NCBI GenBank assembly: GCA_002778195.1
Contig: PCDI01000016.1
Coordinates: forward strand, 731,106 to 795,105
Length of the DNA: 64,000 bases
Origin: Raffaelea ambrosiae
Taxonomy: Eukaryota > Ascomycota > Sordariomycetes > Ophiostomatales > Ophiostomataceae
Direction: 5' to 3'
Shown: positions 35,714-46,678 of the stretch, piece by piece
Position numbering within the stretch: the stretch's first letter is position 1
Layout: each line of letters starts with the position of its first letter
The notes under the pieces: model-generated
Told to the model about the DNA's origin: nothing
Seen by the model: the letters and a program-made list of their open reading frames with translations, nothing else
Databases searched by the model: none
Program-made: the position numbers and the translations under genes

Positions 35714-37539
35714 TTACACCAGATTGACCGAGTCCATGCATCCAAACCCGGCCGCCACGCCGCCCTCCTCGCTCTGGTCGCCCTTGGTCCGCAGCAGGTA
35801 GCCCGCCGCCGCGTTGTGCACCACCACCGCCGCCGCGCCGCCGCCCTTGCTGCTGGAGCTGTCCCACACGCACGTCCCGTAGATGCCCAGCTCGCAGATG
35901 ACGCCGCCCTGCTCGACCTGGCCGTTGCGCAGAATCAGGTTCGCGACCGGCGGCGGCGTGATCAGCTCCATCAGAATGTACGACGCCCACTGCTCCTCCG
36001 GCACCGTCTGCAGGTGCGCCGGGATCTTGTCCTTGTAGTAGTTGTGCCCGCCGCCCTCGCGCTGCGGCTTCAGCACAAACTTGCGGCTCGCCGCCGCGTC
36101 CTGCGCCCAGGCCCGCGCCTGCCGGCCGGCCGCCGACGTGTCCAGCGGGTAGATGTTGGTGAACGTGCGCCGGATCTGGCGCGCCGCCTCGCTGTCTGGG
36201 TCGACAAAGCGGTCCAGCCCCGCGGCGTATGGGTTGTTTTCGTGTTGCTCGTGGGCGCTCGTGCGCGGCGTCGCCAGCACCTGCTGCACCTTCTTGGTGC
36301 CGGCCACCTGCGTCAGGACGGTCGGGCACTTGATCGCCGCGGACCGCTCCATCTGGTAGCGCGCCTCCCAGGCCGACGCGTCCGGGTAGTCGGACGGGTC
36401 GTAGCCGCACCGCAGGTACGCCACGGCCACCTCAAACACCTGCGCCGGGTCGCTCGGCAGCCGGTACAGCAGCTGCCGCCGCGGCGTGTCGGCCACGCTG
36501 GTCCGCTGCAGCACCTGGTCGAACGGCAGCCGGAAGACGGGAGGGGCGCCGTTTCCGCCCCCGCCGTCGACCAGGGCGTACTCGACGTGGCGCTGGTCGA
36601 ACACGTTGCGCTCGCCTTCCTGGGTGACAAACAGAACGCAGCGCTTGTGGCCGAGCGTGTCGGGCTCGCTCTGGACGTAGACGTCGTAGGCAGCGCGGAT
36701 GCCGGCAGCAATGTCCTGCCCGCTGCTGTTGTCGGGCAGGTCGTACTTGGCGGCGGCGCTCTTGAGCAGGGGATACTGCGTCTGGGCAAGGAACCTGGAC
36801 TGCCATGAGCAGACAGCCTTGGGCGATGCATGAATGAAAATGAAAATCAAAACCTACCTGTGCAGCTTGCCTGTTTGGCTGGAGAGGCCGCCAAATGATG
36901 CTGAGATGGTGTTGAACTCCACCTGCTTGATCTGCAGCTGCTGGCTGCCACCGTCGGACTCTCCCCGGTGCACGAGGTAGTCGGAGCGGAAGATGCCGAG
37001 CGAGTGTTTCTGGGGGGGGGGGGGTGCAAGGTTAGACAGAAGGCAGGAGCAGCACAGTAGGAGGCAGGGAATCGGCACGTACATGGACATATCCCTCCTT
37101 CTTTACTCTCAGGTGGATGTTCCAGAGGTTTGTGGTGAACTCATCGCCGCCAGCAAGTCTAGGCTGTGTCAGTACACCCGGCGAACAGGCAAAAAAAGTA
37201 GACCAGCCCACGTCACTCTTCGGGTGACACCTACTCCTTCATAATGTAAGTGAGGAACTCCTCGTCCTGGCTGATTGCCGAGTACAGCTCGTTGTAGGCC
37301 TTCTGGGCTGCCTGGGCCTCTTGGAAGCAAGACGCCGGGAACGCACTGGGGAAGACCGTCACGGGCACCGGCATGCCCAGTGTGCCTGCCAGATGGGTCT
37401 CGGTGGCTGCCACCGCAGCAGGTGGCGGCCGGACCGCCAGGCCATTGGCAATGCTCCAGTCCTTGATCACCTGCACCAGCTGTTCCCGCTCGGCATCGTT
37501 AATGGCCGGTGGGTAGGCAGAGCTCTGCGGAGAGGACAT
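35714..37539 (-). CDS. GSH2: Glutathione synthetase
   Basis: Four exons (37539-37235, 37158-37083, 37009-36858, 36794-35714) encode 537 residues (yeast Gsh2 has 491). Donors are GTAGGT, GTACGT and GTAGGT. Acceptor 1 has a perfect TACTGAC branch site. Acceptor 2 sits behind a run of C, and acceptor 3 is CCAG in a 63-nt intron. Phases 2, 0 and 2 are kept. Diagnostic motifs are LGIFRSDYL (131-139), IKQVEFNTIS (154-163), the glycine-rich ATP-grasp loop KPQREGGGHNYY (from K420) and the C-terminal GGVAAGFGCMDSVNL. The enzyme joins gamma-glutamylcysteine and glycine with ATP, the second step of glutathione synthesis, in the cytosol as a homodimer by family. It is convergent with mtSSB and divergent from the SNF2 gene. 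Confidence 0.97.
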
Positions 37540-38894
37540 TGTGGAACCACCAGCTCTCAGTGAGACCGACCGGTTTGTTTGAAAAGGCAACAGGATGCAC
37601 CGTGAGCAACCCAGCAAACGGCAAAGAACGATGCAGCACGGCCGGGCAGATCTCTGCTCAGAATAGCCAAAGACACAAAGATGTGGTGCCCGAAATTTAT
37701 TACCAAGCCAAAAATGCCCGATGACGCCTTTGTGGGGGGTCCGTTATAAGGGAGACCAGGCCACACTCACTCTGCGGATTTAGCGCCTGCTACGGCCCAC
37801 TTCGGCTGCAGACCGGAGCTGGCGATTGCACGAAAAAGCAACGCCAGGCGATACCAATTAGTACGTAGCACTGCCTGTAGTGAAGAGACGCCAGCTGCCG
37901 TCCTCCACTCACAGACTGTTCGTCGTGTTAACCAGAGCTCATCACCACTGCCAGTAGTAGCAGCCAAAAGTTGCTAAAAAGATAACAAGCCGCACCAGGA
38001 TCCGCTCAGCTGGCAGCCCCGTATGTGCATATACGCATACATACATAATCCAACCCCTGTACGGTGTAGAGAAAATTGCTCCGCTGGGCCAGCCGCTCAC
38101 GTGGCCAGGCGCGATCGCGAAACTGGTCCAAAAACTGCGCGGCCTTGCCAGGCTGAGAAGCGCCCTCCCCTCCGTCTCCAAATCAAAACATCCACTCGGC
38201 ACGCGACGCTCAGCATCGATGCTCCCGTCCCACACGGGCCGCAGGACGGACCCGGTGCTCACCTCGTGCTCACTTCGGTATGTTGCTATTTGCGTGCGAC
38301 GCCTAGAATGGGTCGTCCCCGACTGGGCGCTTGCGCTGGCCAGCCTAGTTTTCTCATCCTCGGCCTGAAACACATTCCCCCTTTTTGACATCTTCTGCAA
38401 CATACTGGGCCGGTGGGATCAGTTCAACCTGCTGGCTCTGCTTCTCTTTTTTCTCGCTTCCCACTTTATGCCACGAGGCTTCCCAAGCCACGGTCTGGTC
38501 GGCTTGTGTTCAGAATGAGATTCGTCTTAAGCGGTTGTCACCACCCCATCACTGGCCTCTTTTTGCACCGGCTTGGCCGTCCCAAGTCCCCGCGCATTCT
38601 TTCTCCCCCCTTCTGTCTCCTTCTCTCTCTCTCTACATTCCATACCCCTTTTCTCTGTGCCCTCACTCTTCTTTTCTCTTTTGCACCATGCAACTCTGCC
38701 CTCATCGCATCAACTAGTCGTTCCACCTAACACCATCGATGATCTTATAGGAACAGTATCCATAATCGCCAACATCCAGCATCGATAAGTCCAAGCTCTA
38801 ACAGCAAGGTGATTCTTCACCCAGTTCCGTATCAACGTTTCTTGTTCTCTAATGTCTCTCTAGGGCCACCTTCCTTATCAATAGACTCGCCAGT
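37540..38894. promoter_or_regulatory. Divergent promoter region, GSH2 / SNF2 gene
   Basis: A 1.36-kb spacer between two divergent start codons. It contains a TACGGTGTA at 38059, a CT-rich tract at 38600-38680 typical of fungal core promoters, and a possible 5'-UTR intron end (TCTAATGTCTCTCTAG, ending at 38863) just upstream of the SNF2 ATG. I could not identify a specific stress-factor site with confidence. Confidence 0.5.
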
Positions 38895-41800
38895 ATGGCA
38901 GAAGACGGAGGGAGTGACGATCCTTTCCACTGGACAAACGAGAGGCTTGTCAAAGAGCTGTGCTCGGCGGACCGCACATGGGATGCGCCACGTCCAAGGA
39001 AATGGCCCGATACAGCTCACCTGGAGAGCATGCTGCTGGAGCATGACCTGGACGGTGAAGATCTGATTACCTACGGCGATGTGATGGGCACAGGGTCTTA
39101 CGACTCTCTGTTCAGGGACCTAGGAATCAAAAAAATCCCACACAAGGCTTCGTTTCGCCGTGCTATTCAAACTCTCCAAGACCGCAGTCCAGCGTACCAG
39201 GCTTGGAAAGAGGCGCAGTACGAGAAGCCCACCCACAGTCCCAACCTTGAGCCCAAGGAGGTTGAGCCCAAGGAGGTTGAGCCCAAGGAGGAAACAGCCT
39301 CCGCCAAGGGAAACACGGCAGATGGAAATGCAATCAAGGAAACTACCAAGACTTTGCCTCAAGCGGATGCTGTTTCTCTTGCTGGTAACGCTGAACAGCC
39401 TGCTGGCTCAGATACGCCGCCTGTAAACGGCGCGAGCGATAACCCGGATGTTATTCAAACTTCAAGGAAGCGGAAGAGAATCATACCTACCAACCTGTCG
39501 TCCGTCCCGCAGCCTCGAAAGCGACAAGGGCTTGCCAGCACCGACGCTGGAACTGCTTTCGACGGCTCGCCTGCGCCAGAAGAAGAATGGGGCCCGGAGA
39601 GTCTGGGGAGTCTGGAGTGCTTGTGGCAAGACTGTGCTAAGGATGCTTATCTCGGGCCCTGGAAGCTCCCGGAAGACGCCCTGTTACAAGGTCCAGATCC
39701 TCTCCATGTCGCCAATAACAATACTTTGGAGAAAGAGGATTTCGGCTGGGTGGTCGCAAAGCCTATCCCTGCCGGCCGCCGCCTTCAGGTTCACCAGACG
39801 ATGAAGCGCTACTTGTGCTCGAGGACGCATGGAAAAGTCCGCGGACGTTCGACCCGGTTGCCAGATGGCGTGAACGGAGGCGACGAGGAAGATTACGTGC
39901 TTCCAGCACTGGGCGAATCTGACGACGAGGGGTACGATTCGGAGACCTGGAACGCGATGGAGCTGGAAGCGCAAGAACGTAACAACCTCGAGCCGCGAAA
40001 AGAAACGCACCTGCCGACGGATGTGGTCTTCGATATTGTTGCGGAAACGATCCAAAGCATGGAAGCTGACTGGGCAAAGCGCAAGATGCCCAAGTTGCAG
40101 CGTCGCGAGCACAGCATATGGAATGACGCGCGCCGTTATGGGTCGAGAAAATCAGAAGCTATCCAGTCTCGTGCGCGAGCAGAAGAGTTGAGCCGTCGTA
40201 TCGAGAAGCTCATTGACGAGATTCGCACTATGGAGTGGAAAAACGCAGGAGAGGTGCGACGGCAGGCGGCCATTCTAGAAGCCAGCATCGAGGACAGGCA
40301 GCACGCTCTATGGATGGCAAAGGTGCTTGCTTCCCCTTCTGAGCCACCAAAGCGGACCACCTCCAGAAGAGCGTCTTTTGCCCGTACGCAAGCACCTCGC
40401 ACGATCCGGGCACGGCTGGCAGACGATGGCGAAGAAACCCTGACCAGCTCCTCAGAGGAAGATGAGGATGGTCTAGACGACGACTTCGTTGTCGACGATA
40501 ACCTAACGGAGGAAGCCAGTCATAATCGCCTGCCCAATGCGGATTCGATGGAGATGGATGATAGTACACATGATCTTCCCACTAGGGCAGGGCGTGCAAA
40601 CGAGACGGACAGGTACGATATGGTCGATTTGACCGGTTTGTCACCCAAGCTGCAGTACAAGTCATCCAGATGCGAATCAGTCAGTGCCTACCCACTGGAG
40701 GACATGCCAGCCATAGCCCAGAAGGGCGTATGGCATTGGGAGAAAGTTGGCGATACGACCCGGCTGCTATGCACCATGCTTTATTACTATGATCCAGCTC
40801 GTCGGCTGCGTCTGTTCGAATACATGCGTCTAGACCCTGAATCCATTTGGCGCAAGTTCTGCGTTCGCGTCATACATAATAGGGACAGGGCCATCAAGAA
40901 GGAGGGCGAGTCACCCATGTCGTCGATCTTTGACGACATTGCCTGCGCCTTTACGAGATTTTTCGACGTGTTTCTGACATGCCGCGCTCGTCCTGCACAC
41001 GAATTCTTCCCCTTGAGCGACGAGACCGCACAGCGATTACTAGCCAACCGGGCACGCATTGGTCAGTTCTGCGTGCAGCTCCTTGTTCTTGTGCCTTACT
41101 TTTCGCCTCCAAAGGAACCTGACGCTCCATCAACCCCCACCAAGAAGATTGATGTGGTCAAGGTGGACTCGGACGACTCAGACGACGCAGGCGCCTCGGG
41201 AACCGACCGGGGTGGCTCGGACGATGATGAGGACACCAAGCCTTCTCCGTCCTATCGGCGTCGCAAGAAGGTCAAACAAGACAAAGACGCCCAGAATCTT
41301 CGCGACACGCACCGAGCGCGTATGGAAGCGCAAGAAGACCGGCGCCAGAAACTCCTAAAGAATCTCGAGCTCTCCAGCACAATTTCGCGCGACCAGTCGC
41401 GTCTTATCATCAACCAGACAAAGGAAGAACACCACGGGCTGATCTATTTCAACCACGAGATTGGAAAGCGGATCCGCGACCATCAGATCGAGGGCGTCCG
41501 GTTCCTGTGGAACCAGATCGTCGTGCCTCCAGACGTGCGGCAGGGCTGTCTCTTAGCCCACACCATGGGCCTGGGCAAAACGATGCAAGTGATCACACTG
41601 CTGGTGGCCATTGCCGAAGCGTCGTCCTCTCCCGACGAGGCGGTTTTCTCCCAGATCCCGGTCGACTTACGCGAATCCAAGACGTTGATTCTGTGCCCGG
41701 CTGGCCTTGTCGAGAACTGGCTAGACGAGCTCGTCTGCTGGACACCACGAGGTCTCCTGGGGAAATACTATGATGTCACGGCCAGCACCCCTACTCCACA

Positions 41801-44800
41801 GCGCCTCGGCATGGTCAAGGAGTGGGCGGAGGATGGCGGTGTGCTGATCCTGGGCTACAACATATTCTGCCGACTGCTCGACGACTCTGGGGACGACATC
41901 CGGCTGATCCTGGAGAAGTCGGCCAACATCATCATTGCCGACGAGGCCCACAAGCTCAAGAGCCCCAAGTCGAAGACCCACGAGGCTGCGGCTAATTTCT
42001 CTGCCAAAGCACGCATCGCCATGACCGGCTCGCCCCTGGCCAACTCCATCGAGGAATACCACTCGATGATTGACTGGGTGGCCCCCAACTTTCTCGCCAA
42101 CCACCAGGAGTTCTCCGCCGTGTATGCCAATCCGATCAAGGAGGGTCTGTACAAGGACAGCGAACGCTCCCAGCGCAGAAGGGCGATCAAACTGCTCCGC
42201 GTGCTGAAGGAAATTGTGGCACCCAAGATCCATCGGGCGACCGTGGCCACGCTCAAGGAAGAGCTGCCGCCAAAGAAGGAGTTTATCCTCTACGTGCCGC
42301 TGACGCCGCTGCAGAAGCAGGTGTACAGCTTGTTCCTCGACCGCATGAGCCAGCCGCAGGTCATGGGCGGCATTCAGAGCACGTTCCAGCTGTGGACGCT
42401 TTTGTGCAACCTCGCCCTGCTCCTGGCCCATCCCAAGGTGTTCAGCATGAGACTGACTGAGATGAAGGCGGCCAAGATTCGGCCAAACGCGTCTGCGCGG
42501 GCCGGCACGCTGCCGCCCGACATCCTGGGCGACCTGCTCGCCGCTGTCTCGAAACGGGACATCGACACTATGCAGCACTCGTCCAAGGTGATGGTGCTCT
42601 TGGCCATTCTCGACGAAGCGCGACGTGCTGGGGACAAAGTGCTGGTCTTCTCGCAGAGCAAGCTCGTGCTGGACTACCTGGAAGAGCTGTTCCGGCGACA
42701 GCAACGGAGGTTCTTGCGGCTGGACGGCGACACGGCGGTGGGGGAGCGGCAGGCCATGATCAAGAACTTCAACGCGGGCCAGGACGAAGTCTACCTGATC
42801 TCGACCGGGGCCGGCGGCGTTGGTCTGAACATCCAGGGCGCCAACCGCGTGGTGATTATGGACTTCAAGTGGAATCCGATGCACGAGCAGCAGGCTATTG
42901 GCCGTGCTTACCGCATTGGACAGACCAAGCCGGTTTTTGTCTACTGGCTGATCACGGGCGGCACCTTTGAGACGGTGCTGCATGCCCAGGCCGTTTTCAA
43001 GACACAGCTTGCCTCGCGCGTGGTGGACCGCAAGAACCCACAGGCCTGGGCCGAGCAGCTCCGCAACTACATGGTGGAGCCGCGAGTCATCGAGCAGGAC
43101 GCGACTGTGACTAAGTTTCACGGCCGCGACCGCGTCCTCGATGCCGTCATGGACAACCCGCACACCCACAACTGTGTCTGCGGCGTGGTGTCCACAGACA
43201 CCTTTGAGGAAGAGGAGCCCGAGGATAAGCTGTCCGAGGAGGAGCTCAAGGAGACCAGGGACATGATCCAGTCCAAGGCCATGCTCTACCGAAGCCCCGC
43301 CGAAGCCGCAGCGGCGGCGGCAGCGGCAGCCGCTGCGGCTGCAATGCGAGCCCCAGCCGACCGCTTGCTCGTCAACAACGGCTCTGTCATGGGACCACTT
43401 GCCATGGCACCTGGAGCCCCCGGACCGCCAGTTTTCATGGCACAAGTTCCTACGGCAGCTGGACCGCCACAGCCAGCACCAACGCCCATTCCACCACAGA
43501 CATCGGTGTCTCCGGCTCCCTTGGCTGTGATACGCCCACCACCACCGGCACCGGTTGCAGCTCCATCGCCCGTGCAGACGACAGTCCCATTGCCATTCTC
43601 CGTACGGGCATCTCCGCCAGCGCCTCTACCTACGCCTTCCCCGGCGCCTCTGCCTATGACTCTCCCTTCTTCACACCCGGCGCCACAGCAGCGCGCCAGT
43701 TCCGACTTGAGTGTGCCCCCCAACGGCGGAGCAGCCAATGGCAGCGGCACCGCGCTGCCTGCGAAGAGCCCGAAAGGGCTGCTCGGGACAGCAGAGATAC
43801 TGCAAGAGGCGCTAAATCAGATGGTGGCATTAGGCAAAGTGCCGCCGCAAAAAGACGGCAAGCCGACCGCCCAGTGGATCAGCACGCTGATAGAAAGCTT
43901 GAAGGCCAACCTGAAGCCGCCTGACAGTCTACCGAGCAAAGCTCTGTGGTCCCATCTGCGCATGGTGGCCCAGAGCGATGTTGTCTTTGCGGAAGCCATC
44001 ATCTTCGGACAAGTATCGCCAGAGTTCCTGACTACCATGAGGTACAAGGAGGAGACGCAGCTCATAAAAGACCTGCACGCCGCGAAGAGCGGCAATTGTG
44101 ACGGCAATTTTGACGGCATGAGTGCGGCCCCAGAGGCCACTAATACTAACGGCACCAATGGCACTAAGAAGACATCCCCTTCGGGGAGTGCTTCTCCGGT
44201 GAAATCCAGCGCACCCGACGCGAACGGAACGAGGAGCGCGACGTCTGTCGAGAGCAGAGGCTCTACGCCGACAGACCGGACGTCTCAGTCCCAATCGCAG
44301 CCCCAGCACCCGACACTGATTCGGGATAAAGACCCAGATGTATGCTTCCACCCCATTCCATTCCTATGAACAACAACCATTTTCGCGTGTGAACCCCTGA
44401 ATGAGAAAGACAATTTGTCCGAAACGCACAGCATCTGGACGCAGAACCGATGCGACAAAAAGAGGATGAGGAAGTCTTCATCTATCAAGAGTGCAATCGG
44501 AGAGCATGATCAAAGAACATAAAAAAAAAACACGAAACACAACACCGAATGAGAGACCAGTCGCTAATTAGGGCCAAATTTTTATTTTATTCAATACAGC
44601 TTGTCAGGGAACATCTCCGACGATCCATGAAACGCCCCAAAGGACTGCAACCAAACGCGCGAAGCACCCGCGACTCCATAGCCCTTATGGAAGTCATGGA
44701 TCGCAGGAAACGAAAGCACAGCAATGGGGCAGCCAACGGTGCAGCCAATGGTGTGGCCAACGGTGCGGCCAACGGTGTGGCCAACGGTGTGGCCAACGGC

Positions 44801-45106
44801 GTATCCAGCAGCCAGCCCAATGCCAGCCAGAGCTTCTTGCCGAAACGACCGCAGTCACTGGCCGGGTCGCAACAGTCCGGCCACATGGCAGAGGTTTCCC
44901 GTCATCTTCTGGCCGTCGAGGCGGCACGACAGGGCCGGAAGCCCGGCTTTACAGAACTTGCCCGGAAAAGCCAAGCCGTGAGGTCTGCCGAGCCACTGCC
45001 GAGAGCGCCAATCATCCACTCGTCCGCAAGGCCGGCGCCGAAGCCGTCCACACCGAAGCCGGGGTCTGCTGGGGACAATGTGCACAATCCGTTTGTTCTT
45101 GATTGA
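38895..45106 (+). CDS. ATRX/ARIP4-like SNF2-family chromatin remodelling ATPase
   Basis: Exon 1 is 38895-44339 and, as I infer, exon 2 is 44600-45106, giving 1983 residues. The two-lobe ATPase starts at RIRDHQIEGVRFLWNQ (about 859) and carries TMGLGKT (890-896), DEAH (1016-1019), AMTGSPLANS (motif III) and QAIGRAYRIGQ (motif VI, Arg1337 and Arg1340). The order and the LIYFNHEIGKRIRDHQ lead-in fit the Rad54-like ATRX/ARIP4 branch. An acidic, charged N-terminal half (three EPKEV repeats, long helices), a poly-Ala run (about 1469-1484) and a Pro-rich tail flank it. By family it would use ATP to move or remodel nucleosomes in the nucleus. Exon 1 alone would end at 44369. However, a GTATGC donor at 44340 and a TTCAATACAG acceptor at 44599 join, in phase 0, a Lys/Arg-rich C-terminal exon with (A/V)ANG repeats. 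Confidence 0.93.
39247..39293 (+). repeat. 15-nt coding repeat (EPKEV)x3 in the SNF2 gene
   Basis: Three identical GAGCCCAAGGAGGTT units, the last altered to GAA, in the disordered N-terminal part. Confidence 0.9.
44722..44802 (+). repeat. 12-nt coding minisatellite, (A/V)ANG units
   Basis: Six 12-nt units, GCAGCCAACGGT or GTGGCCAACGGT, code for AANG/VANG in the proposed last exon of the SNF2 gene. The base changes are mainly A/V switches and silent changes, consistent with translation. Confidence 0.85.
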
Positions 45107-46678
45107 TGGCGGCCCGCCGGTTTCGTTCTTGAACCCGCTTTTTCATACGGCGGATGAATTTCGTCTTCTTCTCTTTCTTTCATTTATCCTTTTTGTTCTT
45201 ATTTTCTTTTCGTCATTTCGTCTTTTCATCTTTTTGTTTTATCTTTTTCTTTGTTTCCATTTCTTATTCACAACATGACAGGCGACCACGACTGATACCC
45301 TTGGGAGGAGGCGTGCATTTTTTGGGCTTTGCTTTCGGCAATTGGGAGGAGCGTTTTCATGCTTTGGTTGATTTTCGGTCCTGCTTTCTTTTTCTTCTAT
45401 TACTCTCTCCCCTTCTTATTGGGTCACGAGGACACTGGGATGCTCCTCTCTAGTCGGGGACTATCTATGGGGGAAGGGTGGGTTTGGAAACGGGTCTCGT
45501 CTTTCATGTGAATAGACAATCGTATCATAATGTCGGCCGCTGTGTGGGAAAAGGTATATGGCCCGCACTCTATTTCTGCAAGCCGCACAATAAGCACAAT
45601 TATCGCACAATGAACTCACTCAATAGCGGAGTACAGTCAGACCGGCTCAGGTCAGTTGGATGGACCAGTTGGGAGTTGCAGAAAAAAATGTAGACGGACA
45701 CAGAGAAAAGCCATCGTATGGGTCTTGGCTGTGAGCCGTGTACAGGGCTAAGCGGGGTCCAATCAGCACCGGCCGAAAGTAATTGGCACGCTGAATAACC
45801 GCCCTCAAAGACCCTGTAGGGGGGGGGGGCCGACGCTCCGATCTCGAATCGTGTTTGGAGCACGAGAGTGGGGTTGGCTCTGTTTTCTCGCCCCATTCCA
45901 AACAACGATAGTGATGATAGATACCGAATCCCGAAGAAGACAAGGGAATCAGACACACACGAGAAAAAGAAGACACGGAGGGAAGGAGCAATGGACAACA
46001 TCGGGGACTGAAGAGCCCAAAATGGGCAAAGCCCGCATGCGAGCAGATATTTGGACCACAGCGAACAACTGCGTTGTAGATAGGGAAGGTGCAATCCGTC
46101 TTGTGCCAGGAAGGAGTCACCAGCGCAACTTCCCCAGATAATGACGCGACGCACGTGAAACACACAACAAAGGAAGAACCCCGGCACTATGTGTGCGTGT
46201 GTGAGAACCTGTGAGAAGAGTGTGTGAGATACTCGAGCGATACCTGTCTCTGCGTGCGCGTCCTCGCATCAACCCAGTTGTTGCTTCCTCTTCTGTGCGT
46301 CCGCTGCCGTGGTCGGCCTGGCCAGTCCCCAGGCGGCATTTGCCTGCTTAGCAGTGCGCCGCTAAGGCAAGAAAGAGGGCGCTAGGCCCAGGCGGTTTGG
46401 ACACAGACCCCCTCTTTTTTAGGGTGGTGGTTCATTGTGTTGGGTCGGTCGTCGCTTCCTATTTTTCTTTGACTTTTTTTATCCTATCCTTTTGGCACAT
46501 TTTTCTTTTTCTCTTCTTCTTCTCTCTTCTTCTCTCTCTCTCTCTCTATCTCCTCCAAACACACTCAATCCCCTCCCCTCCAATTCGCTTCCAGCATCAA
46601 GCAATCGGAACACCAACTCTTCCCCCCCTCGCAGAACGATCCTCGGGACCGTTTTCGCCTATCTTGCCTTTCGCCACC
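45107..46678. promoter_or_regulatory. Intergenic region and HEM1 promoter
   Basis: The first part holds T-rich sequence, presumably the SNF2 gene 3' UTR. The last 280 bases upstream of HEM1 contain a strong CT tract (46505-46560), a common fungal core-promoter feature. No gene is evident; frames of up to 195 codons on the minus strand (45600-46187) lack any family signature. Confidence 0.55.

Noticed and set aside
41721..43445. 574-codon open frame on the minus strand inside the SNF2 gene
   Set aside because: It is the antisense shadow; the helicase motifs lie on the plus strand over the same DNA.
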